Assembly (NCBI GenBank): GCA_947626485.1 | Contig: CANQSG010000077.1 | Location: 1 to 9,233 of the forward strand | Direction: 5' to 3' | DNA from: an uncultured Clostridia bacterium | GTDB taxonomy: Bacteria; Bacillota; Clostridia; Oscillospirales; Acutalibacteraceae | Length of the DNA stretch: 9,233 nt | In this document: positions 1 through 5,936 of the stretch, one piece after another | How the letters are laid out: each line of letters opens with the position of its first letter | Numbering within the stretch: position 1 is the stretch's first letter | Notes under the pieces: generated by a model | The model's database searches: none | The model's input: the letters and a program-made list of their open reading frames with translations, nothing else | What the model was told of the DNA's origin: nothing | Translations under genes and position numbers: made by a program

Positions 1-764
1 TGCTGGACGCTCGGATAGCCCGCCAGTTCGATGGCGACCGCGCTGATCGAGAAGCTCGACTGGATCTGCATGACGGCGCTGAAGAGCAGCATGTGAGACA
101 TCGAGGGCAGCGTGATATACCGCAGCTCCTGCCAGCGATTGCGGATGCCGTCGATCGCGCCCGCCTCGTAGAGATCGCGGCTGACGTTTTGCAGGCCGGA
201 AATGTTCGCGAGGAAGGAAACGCCCATGCTCTGCCAGAGTTGGACGAGGATAATGATGGGCATTAAATACGCCGCGCTTTTCAGCCAGACGATGGGCTGG
301 GTGATGATGCCGAGGGAGAGCAGCAGGCTGTTGATATAGCCGTAGCTGTCGCCGCTGAAGGCGATCTTCCAGACGAAATAGGCGTTGCCGACCAGCGCGG
401 GGGCGTAGAACATAAAGGAGAGCGCCGTGCGGACGAGGGGGGTGAATTCGTTGACGAGCCAGGCGAGCACGAAGGAGAGCAGGAACCCGGCGGGGCCGAC
501 GATCATCGAGAGGGCGACGGTGTTTTTGAGCACCGTCGGGAAAACGTCGTCGTCGACGAACATGCGCATATAGTTCTCGGCGAAGTTGAACTTCGGCATC
601 GAGAGCATATCGTAAGACGTGAAGCTCAAAACGATCGAGGATAAAATCGGCAGAACGGTAAAGAGGAAAAAGAGCACGAGAAAGGGGGCGAGCATCAGCA
701 TCATGGAAAGCTGATCGCCGCGCATTCCCTTGCGGCGTGATACGGCGTTATGCGGGCGTTTCAT
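1..764 (-). CDS. Sugar ABC transporter permease, MalF/UgpA type (3' end cut off by window edge)
   Basis: Membrane-spanning subunit of a CUT1-type carbohydrate importer, expected to pair with a second permease and an ATPase. I translated 254 residues from the ATG at 764; the frame is open to base 1, so roughly the last 35-45 residues of a normal 290-300 aa permease are missing. Seen: a basic cytoplasmic N terminus, a first membrane segment at about residues 21-47 (MMLMLAPFLVLFFLF), further hydrophobic segments near 83-104, 113-134 and 160-180, and the EAA loop that contacts the ATPase at about 199-221 (YEAGAIDGIRNRW, then ITLP), with the conserved Glu, Gly and Leu-Pro in place. The start has a good ribosome site 5 bases upstream and lies 14 bases after the stop of the solute-binding gene, so the two are very probably one transcript with coupled translation. 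The fold and role are clear; the sugar cannot be read from the permease. Confidence 0.95.
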   Translation of the reverse strand, partial: MKRPHNAVSRRKGMRGDQLSMMLMLAPFLVLFFLFTVLPILSSIVLSFTSYDMLSMPKFNFAENYMRMFVDDDVFPTVLKNTVALSMIVGPAGFLLSFVLAWLVNEFTPLVRTALSFMFYAPALVGNAYFVWKIAFSGDSYGYINSLLLSLGIITQPIVWLKSAAYLMPIIILVQLWQSMGVSFLANISGLQNVSRDLYEAGAIDGIRNRWQELRYITLPSMSHMLLFSAVMQIQSSFSISAVAIELAGYPSVQ

Positions 765-769
765 GCGCG

Positions 770-777
770 TCCTCCCT
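770..777 (-). promoter_or_regulatory. Ribosome binding site of the permease gene, abutting the upstream stop codon
   Basis: On the minus strand AGGGAGGA lies 5 bases before the permease ATG and starts right after the TGA of the solute-binding gene (779-781). This arrangement favours translational coupling and fixes the permease start at 764. Confidence 0.8.
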
Positions 778-778
778 T

Positions 779-3613
779 TCAGCGATATTCGCGAATTTTG
801 CGGTCGATTTCGGCGTCCGCCACGCCGCTCCACTTCACCACGGCGTCCCGGACGCCGACGTTGTCGTTGAGCACCGACCAGTAGGCCTGATCGAGCGCGC
901 GGCTTAAGTAATAGCTACCCGGCACCTCGGGGACTTCCCGGACGCGCGACCATTGCTCGAGCAGGACGTCGAGGTCGCCGCGATCCCAGCGCAGGGCGCG
1001 GAAGGCGTCGACCGTGGCGGTCTGCGGGCGGCCGAGCATTCCGAGCAGGGATTCAATGTTGGACGAAAAGCGGGTCTGGGTCTCGGCGGAGGTCCACCAT
1101 TTCAGGAATTCCCACGCCTTGTCGATGTGGGGCGATTTTTTGAGGATGACGCAACCGGTGCCCGCCCCGGCGACGGAATTATTGCCGCCCGCCGTGCCCG
1201 GTACGGGCGCGATCGACCAGCGGCCTTCGATCTCGGGCGCGGCGCTGTAAAGCGTCATATAGGTCGAATAGGGCGCGATGCCGAGCGGCATGACGCCGAT
1301 GCGGAAGCGGTTGTAAAAATCCGCCTCCTTCTGGAAGCCGTAATCGTTGTAAAGCCGCGTCCAGAATTCGAAAACGTGGATCGCTTCGGGCGAGACGAGC
1401 GCCGTCGCGGTCTGCTCTTTATTATAGAGCGAAAGGCCGTTTTGCCCCATGAGCGTCGGGAACAGGTTCAGGCTGCCGACCCCGACACTGACGGTCGTCG
1501 ACGCGGTGATCTGGGTATAGGGGACGTAAACGTCCATGTTGTTGCGCTGGATGATGGCGGCGGCGTAGAGGAATTCGTCCCAGGTTTTGGGCACCGAAAG
1601 GCCGAGGCTGCCGAGGATATCCGAGCGGTAGAATTGCAGGAAGAAGGACTGCGTGTCGGGCAGGGCGTAGAGCTCGTCGCCGAGGCGGTAGGGCGTTTCG
1701 GCGCCGGGTTGGAAGCGGGAGAGCACCTGCTCGAGGTCGTCGAACTGCGTTAAGTCGTACAGCGCGCCGCGCATGCCGAGGTTGACGGGCTCGGTGCGCG
1801 CCATTTGCAGCGACATATCGGGGAAATTCCCCGCCAGCAGGCCGTTGACGAGCGAGGCGTTGGTGATTTCAAGCCGGACGGGAATGCCGGTCGCGGGGGT
1901 GAAGGAATCGCGGATGAGGGCGTCGAGCACCGAGGCCTGATCGCGTCCCCAGTTGACCCAGAGGCGCAGCCCCTCCTCCCCTTCCTCGGTCGCGGCGTAG
2001 TCCTCGGTAAAGGAGATCAGCAGCCGGCGCAGCAGGAAGGAAACGCGGCGCAGCAGGCCGGGCGAGCCCTTGCGGAAGGAGGCGCCGACCGGCGCGAGCT
2101 CGAAATAATCGAGCGAGAGCGGCATGGCCTTCATATCGTAAAGCCAAGAACTGAGGGAGGTATAATTCGAATAATAATCGTTGACGTAATGGTGCGCGAC
2201 GTAGGGGCTCTGCACCATCTTGCGCAGCACCCGCGCCATATTTTCGACGGCGGCGATGTACTGGCTGCCCCGCGCGCCCGAGAAGTCCTCGAGGTCGTGG
2301 GCGAGGGCGACGAGCTGATTGCAGCAGTCCGCCAGCGTGGGGCCGAGGTCGGGGATTTGGTTGAAGAGCTCGTAGTCGAGGCTGATGTCGGGGGTGGCGC
2401 CGGTGATCTTCACCATGTCGATGTAGGCGTCGCCGCGGCGGTCGACCAGCGCCGACAGGCGGCCGTAATACTCCGCCATGTCGCCGAGCGTGACCTCGAG
2501 GGAGATCGTGTGGGCGCCGGGCTCGAGCCAGATGCGGTAGGGCTCGCCCTGCGCGTCTTCAAAGGTGAAAAACCGCCAGGTCGGGGCGTAGGGGAAGCGG
2601 ATACCGGCGGCCTCGGCAAAGGGAATTTCGCCATCGACCCGCAGGGTGCGCCAGCTTTCGGCGTTGACGACGTCGGACTGGCGATAGCGCGCGCCGAAGG
2701 CGTACCACCCCGCGGCGGGGATCTCAACCTGCCAGGAAAGGGTTGCGCCGGGCGACTGCCAGGTGGTGCCGCCGATGTAGTTGAGGCGTTGGATGCCGGG
2801 GCTGGCGGGCGACATGCCGGCGCTGCCGTTGTCGGCCTTGGGGATCAGGGCGGAGGAGGTCTTGCGGAAGGCGGCCTCGCCCTCGACCCGCACGGGGTCG
2901 GTGACGGCGGGGGCGGCGTCGGTCGGCGCGGTGTATGCCGCGGGCTGCTCGGCGGGGGCGAACTGCGCGCCGTAAAGCAGGACGGGCTGACCGTCGGAGA
3001 CCAGGTCGAAGGTGTGGGCGCCGGCGCGCAGCAGGAAGCGATACCGCCCGACCGCAACGCCGGTCTCATCGGCGGCGGCGACGGTGACGGGGTCGGCGAC
3101 CTCGCGCTGTTCGGGGGAAAGCTCATTGCCGGCGGCGTCGGTGCGGACCTCGTCGGTCGCGTTTTCCCACAGGCGCGGGAAGGTGACCGAAGCGGCGTCG
3201 GCAAAGGGGGCGGCGCCGTCGAGCAGCAGGCCGTATTCATAATTCACGCCTGCCTCGGCGGGGGCGTAGGTCAGCAGAAATTCAAAAACGCCGTCGGCCG
3301 GGACGGTGAAATTCCAGCGCAAAGCACCGCCCGTCCAGCGCACCGCCTCGCCCTGCGGCTGCAAAGCGGCGCCGTCGGCTCCGACGGCGGCGGAGGCGGC
3401 GAGGTCGATCGCGGCAGCGCCGGGATTCACGCCGGACTGCGCGGCGAGATAGGCGGCGTAATCGTTCGCGCCCGCGTCGGCAGGGGCGGCGAGGGCGTCG
3501 ACCGGCAACGCATCTGGCGCTTCGGGCGCGGCGGACGCGGGCAGTACCGCCGCCGTCAGCACGACGGCGAGGGCTGCCGCTGCGGCCGTGAATTTTTGCA
3601 ACGCTCGCTTCAT
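779..3613 (-). CDS. Large modular extracellular solute-binding protein of a sugar ABC importer
   Basis: Captures sugars outside the membrane and delivers them to the adjacent permease. Its 944 residues are about twice the usual 400-550. A signal peptide (about 1-29, AVLPASA then A) is followed by an Ala/Pro-rich stretch. Two related modules follow at about 95-218 and 240-404, sharing LxW...P(A)xG, xxDGxxPFAxAA, FP and GAHT motifs; I read them as carbohydrate-binding-like beta-sandwiches. A mostly helical region (about 415-540) leads to a family 1 type binding domain (about 547-944) with typical sections such as GDELYALPDTQSFFLQFYRS, VPKTWDEFLYAA and KAWEFLKWWTSAETQ. There is no lipobox: the first cysteines are 430/431, so membrane attachment is unexplained. 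AGGAGG lies 7 bases before the ATG. The permease follows after 14 bases. The binding domain assignment is firm; the carbohydrate-binding reading of the N-terminal modules is inference, and the ligand is unknown. Confidence 0.93.
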   Translation of the reverse strand: MKRALQKFTAAAAALAVVLTAAVLPASAAPEAPDALPVDALAAPADAGANDYAAYLAAQSGVNPGAAAIDLAASAAVGADGAALQPQGEAVRWTGGALRWNFTVPADGVFEFLLTYAPAEAGVNYEYGLLLDGAAPFADAASVTFPRLWENATDEVRTDAAGNELSPEQREVADPVTVAAADETGVAVGRYRFLLRAGAHTFDLVSDGQPVLLYGAQFAPAEQPAAYTAPTDAAPAVTDPVRVEGEAAFRKTSSALIPKADNGSAGMSPASPGIQRLNYIGGTTWQSPGATLSWQVEIPAAGWYAFGARYRQSDVVNAESWRTLRVDGEIPFAEAAGIRFPYAPTWRFFTFEDAQGEPYRIWLEPGAHTISLEVTLGDMAEYYGRLSALVDRRGDAYIDMVKITGATPDISLDYELFNQIPDLGPTLADCCNQLVALAHDLEDFSGARGSQYIAAVENMARVLRKMVQSPYVAHHYVNDYYSNYTSLSSWLYDMKAMPLSLDYFELAPVGASFRKGSPGLLRRVSFLLRRLLISFTEDYAATEEGEEGLRLWVNWGRDQASVLDALIRDSFTPATGIPVRLEITNASLVNGLLAGNFPDMSLQMARTEPVNLGMRGALYDLTQFDDLEQVLSRFQPGAETPYRLGDELYALPDTQSFFLQFYRSDILGSLGLSVPKTWDEFLYAAAIIQRNNMDVYVPYTQITASTTVSVGVGSLNLFPTLMGQNGLSLYNKEQTATALVSPEAIHVFEFWTRLYNDYGFQKEADFYNRFRIGVMPLGIAPYSTYMTLYSAAPEIEGRWSIAPVPGTAGGNNSVAGAGTGCVILKKSPHIDKAWEFLKWWTSAETQTRFSSNIESLLGMLGRPQTATVDAFRALRWDRGDLDVLLEQWSRVREVPEVPGSYYLSRALDQAYWSVLNDNVGVRDAVVKWSGVADAEIDRKIREYR
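2402..3331 (-). repeat. Two diverged copies of a beta-sandwich-like module inside the solute-binding protein
   Basis: Copy 1 covers about residues 95-218 (bases 3331-2960) and copy 2 about 240-404 (bases 2896-2402). Matching landmarks in order are LRWNFTVPADG against LSWQVEIPAAG, LLLDGAAPFADAA against LRVDGEIPFAEAA, a following FP...W, YRFLLRAGAHT against YRIWLEPGAHT, and a late LLYG/YYG. They are separated by an Ala/Pro/Thr linker. The duplication is at protein level; the DNA copies are not close to identical, so it is old. Confidence 0.75.
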
Positions 3614-3651
3614 GAAAACGCCTCCTGAAAGGTTTTTTATGCGGCGGCGTC

Positions 3652-3688
3652 AGCCGGAGCCTGTGAAAAAAGCGCACAGGCGTCGGCT
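3652..3688 (-). other. Imperfect 14-bp stem-loop in the leader of the solute-binding gene
   Basis: Bases 3652-3665 pair with 3675-3688 with two central mismatches; the 9-base loop reads CGCTTTTTT on the minus strand. The outer arm can instead form a 6-bp hairpin, tcggct (3683-3688) with agccga (3694-3699), so two folds exclude each other. It sits about 26 bases upstream of the ribosome site. Structure is predicted by eye only. Confidence 0.45.
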
Positions 3689-3707
3689 CGCGCAGCCGAA
3701 AGGGGGC

Positions 3708-3738
3708 GGGGTGCGGCGGACAGGTAAGGCCGCACCCC
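3708..3738 (-). other. Perfect 10-bp GC-rich stem-loop
   Basis: ggggtgcggc (3708-3717) pairs perfectly with gccgcacccc (3729-3738) around an 11-base loop. On the minus strand it is followed by GCCCCCTTTCGG, not a U tract, so it is a poor intrinsic terminator but could be an mRNA stabiliser or processing barrier. Confidence 0.5.
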
Positions 3739-3787
3739 TTTGGAAGGGAAAATCGGTGTTCGTTTCGCCCGTTCCGGCGGTGCCTTC

Positions 3788-3827
3788 TCGGGCGCACAAA
3801 CCCAGTCCTGCGCCCGAAACCGGGCGC
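3788..3827 (-). other. Two mutually exclusive stem-loops sharing one arm
   Basis: tgcgcccga (3809-3817) is the perfect complement of tcgggcgca (3788-3796), a 9-bp stem with a 12-base loop. The same bases 3810-3816 also pair perfectly with cgggcgc (3821-3827), a 7-bp stem with a 4-base loop. Only one can form at a time, as in attenuator-like switches. No U tract follows either on the minus strand. Confidence 0.45.
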
Positions 3828-3861
3828 GGGACGAGGTGTGATGCGGTTGTTCGCGCGGACG

Positions 3862-5874
3862 TCAGTCCGCTTTACCGTTGAGCAGGACGAGGTCGAGGAT
3901 GTCGCCGGTCGCATCGGCGTTGAAATCCGCGAGGCCGACCTTGTCGCCGTCGGTGCTGAGCAGGTGGGCGCGCAGGGCGGTCACGTCGTCGACCGTGCAG
4001 GCAAAGTCGCCGGTCACGTCGCCGATGCGCGCACCGGTCGCGCGCAGCATCGGATAACTCTCGGTCGTCCAATAATAGGTGTTCCAGTCGAGCCCGGGCA
4101 TGTTGGCCTTGGCGTCCGCACCCTGCATGCCGGCGTCGTCAACCTTGGTGACGACCGCGTCGGTCGACCCGTCGCGTTTCGTGTTGTCCGTGCAGTAATT
4201 CGCAACGTCGCTGACCGTTGCAAGCGAATTGTAACCCAAAATTCGTCTGCCGGAGGCGAAGCAGCGCCGCGCGGTGGTCGACGTCCAGAAGTTTCCGGCG
4301 AGCGCGCCCCAGCGGTCATCGTTACCGCCCTTCGTCCCGACGTAACCCGCTATGGTGCCGACAAAGGAGCAGTCGTTCAAAACGACCGACCCGGCGCCGC
4401 CGACCAGACCGCCCGCGAAGCTCGTTTTCAGGTCGCTCTTGATCTTGACGGTTTTGGTGCCCACGCAGGCCGTGAGCGTCGTGCCGTTCGCGGGCGAGCC
4501 GACCAGCCCGCCGATGTATTCCGAGCCGCCATCCGACAGATTATTGATGATCTGCGAATCGGACAGGACGAGGTTCTTGATCTGTGCGGAGCCGCTCGCC
4601 GTCGTGGGAAACAGTCCGTAATAGCTCGCCGTCGGCTTCACGACGGAATAGAGCCCGCGCACGATGTGACCGTCGCCGTCGAAGATGCCGGAGAAGCCTT
4701 TCGCCGACGCGGAAACGTACCATTCCTTCGCCGTTTCCGTCCAGTTTTCAGCGGAGGTATCGTTCAACTGAATGTCGGCGGTCAGCTTATAATACTTGCC
4801 GGACGAGCTTGCATCCTGCGAGACGAGATAGGCGAGCTGCTCCGCCGTTTCGATCAGGAAGGGACTGCCCGCATCGCCGGTGCCGCCCGCGTATTTCGTC
4901 GCCGCGCCGCCGCTCCAAACGTCGCCGGGCTCGGTCGTGTCGGGGTCATAGCCGAAATTCGGCGTCGGGTAGCCGTCGCCCTCCGGGATTTGCCAGTAAG
5001 CGCCCCAGGCGAGGTCGGGCATGTTCTGCCGCGCCGCCGCGCCTTTGGCTTCGTCAGCCGAAGTCAGCTCGTAGGTGTTGACCTTCGTCACCGACGTGCC
5101 GCCGACCGAACCGACGACAAAGCTGTCCGTGACGGTCGTCTTGTTCCCCACCTTGCCGAGCAGGGTGCAATCCTTGACGAGCGAGCCGCAGTGCTCGACG
5201 ATTGCCGAGCCGGACTGGCTGGAGGACGAAACGAGCACGCCTTTATTGGTTCCGTTGATCGTCACGTCTTCCGAGATATAGACGTTGGAAAACGTGAGGG
5301 TGTTGCCGATGTAGGCGCCGCCCGCGATCGCGCCGGCGTACCCGCCGGATTTCGACTCGATGTAGGCATCCGCGATCGTCAGATTTTTCACAACGAGCTT
5401 GTTGTTCCAAATGTTGATGACCGGAAACAGACCGGCATAGGTGCCGCCGGTGCAATAGAGGCCGTAAATCGTGTGGCCGTCGCCGTCAAACAGCGACGCG
5501 TAGAAGCGATAAGACGAATCGTTAAAATTGCCGGAATCCGCCCAGTTTTTCGGGCTTTGATTCCGCCAGTCGGGATCCGACACATCGTTCAGATAAATGT
5601 CGTCGGTCAGCTTGTAATACTTACTGTTGCTTTCCGTTCCCTGACCTGCCAACCCGGTGTTCAGCAGATACGCCAGCTGCTTCGCGTTGGCGATTTCATA
5701 CGGGGTGGCTGCCGAGCCGTTGCCGCCGGCGTAGGCTTCGGTCGTTCCGTCCCAGACGTCGTGCGCGTCGGGCTGGGCGGCGAGGGCGATGCCGGCGGGG
5801 ATCGTCGACAATACCAGCGCGAGCGCCAGCAGCCAGAGCAGCAGCTTGCCGGGGGTTCGAATGTTGTGTTTCAT
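3862..5874 (-). CDS. Secreted duplicated beta-helix/GLUG-like protein with C-terminal type I dockerin
   Basis: A 670-residue exported protein with no catalytic domain that I recognise. The signal peptide covers about 1-33 (LLLWLLALALVLSTIPAG). Two long repeats follow at about 39-310 and 318-610. Each opens with DVW.G, then YAGG.G and a QLAYL segment, then KYYKLT.DI.LND, FDGDGH...GLY and GLFP, and closes with NMP.L.W..YW and YP. This resembles GLUG-containing right-handed beta-helix surface proteins of Clostridia and Bacteroidetes. A dockerin ends the protein (about 617-668), with calcium loops starting at D619 and D650. Dockerins bind cohesins of scaffold or surface proteins, so this protein is probably tethered or assembled outside the cell. 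AAGGAG lies 8 bases before the ATG. It sits 62 bases after the GH16 gene on the same strand, so the two are probably co-transcribed. The role (adhesion, substrate contact or an unrecognised enzyme) is open. Confidence 0.88.
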   Translation of the reverse strand: MKHNIRTPGKLLLWLLALALVLSTIPAGIALAAQPDAHDVWDGTTEAYAGGNGSAATPYEIANAKQLAYLLNTGLAGQGTESNSKYYKLTDDIYLNDVSDPDWRNQSPKNWADSGNFNDSSYRFYASLFDGDGHTIYGLYCTGGTYAGLFPVINIWNNKLVVKNLTIADAYIESKSGGYAGAIAGGAYIGNTLTFSNVYISEDVTINGTNKGVLVSSSSQSGSAIVEHCGSLVKDCTLLGKVGNKTTVTDSFVVGSVGGTSVTKVNTYELTSADEAKGAAARQNMPDLAWGAYWQIPEGDGYPTPNFGYDPDTTEPGDVWSGGAATKYAGGTGDAGSPFLIETAEQLAYLVSQDASSSGKYYKLTADIQLNDTSAENWTETAKEWYVSASAKGFSGIFDGDGHIVRGLYSVVKPTASYYGLFPTTASGSAQIKNLVLSDSQIINNLSDGGSEYIGGLVGSPANGTTLTACVGTKTVKIKSDLKTSFAGGLVGGAGSVVLNDCSFVGTIAGYVGTKGGNDDRWGALAGNFWTSTTARRCFASGRRILGYNSLATVSDVANYCTDNTKRDGSTDAVVTKVDDAGMQGADAKANMPGLDWNTYYWTTESYPMLRATGARIGDVTGDFACTVDDVTALRAHLLSTDGDKVGLADFNADATGDILDLVLLNGKAD
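3871..4026 (-). other. Type I dockerin domain of the beta-helix protein
   Basis: Residues about 617-668. Loop 1 reads DVTGDFACTVDD (D619, T621, D623, T627, D630) and is followed by the helix VTALRAHLL. Loop 2 reads DFNADATGDILD (D650, N652, D654, D658, D661) and is followed by LVLLN. Spacing matches the paired calcium-binding F-hand repeats of dockerins. Loop 1 departs from the usual pattern at position 3 (Thr for Asn) and position 6 (Phe for Gly). Confidence 0.82.
4045..5760 (-). repeat. Tandem long repeat within the dockerin protein
   Basis: Repeat A spans about residues 39-310 (bases 5760-4945) and repeat B about 318-610 (bases 4923-4045). They share the same ordered landmarks (DVW.G, YAGG, QLAYL, KYYKLT, LND, FDGDGH, GLY, GLFP, NMP, W..YW, YP) but differ widely between them, so this is an old duplication visible mainly in the protein. 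Confidence 0.75.
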
Positions 5875-5904
5875 ACCTGTCTCTCCTTTTCCAGTTTTAT
5901 TGCA

Positions 5905-5921
5905 CCGCCGCCGTGCGGCGG
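5905..5921 (-). other. Short GC stem-loop between the GH16 and dockerin genes
   Basis: ccgccgc (5905-5911) pairs perfectly with gcggcgg (5915-5921) over a 3-base loop. On the minus strand TGCAATAAAACTGG follows, with no U tract, so this is not a good terminator. It could limit decay or set relative expression of the two genes. Confidence 0.4.
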
Positions 5922-5936
5922 ATTCGGGACATTATG

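Larger units (their letters stand above)
3614..3861. other. Hairpin-rich intergenic region between the dockerin gene and the solute-binding gene
   Basis: This 248-base stretch has no credible gene. In the minus-strand transcript I see perfect or near-perfect stems at 3855-3870, 3788-3817 or alternatively 3810-3827, 3708-3738, and 3652-3688, and then the ribosome site of the solute-binding gene (cctcct at 3621-3626). None of the GC-rich hairpins is followed directly by a U run on the minus strand, so no standard intrinsic terminator is evident, and I see no convincing -35/-10 pair. The region could allow read-through with processing or attenuation, giving different expression for the binding protein than for the genes upstream. 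Confidence 0.6.

Noticed and set aside
1805..3628. A 607-codon open frame on the plus strand opposite the solute-binding gene
   Set aside because: The translation is rich in Gly, Arg, Ala and Val without recognisable domains, while the minus frame encodes a clear binding protein. High GC commonly leaves the antisense frame free of stops.
5905..5921. The GC hairpin read as an intrinsic terminator between the GH16 and dockerin genes
   Set aside because: No U tract follows on the minus strand (TGCAATAAAACTGG), and the short 62-base gap suggests one transcript.
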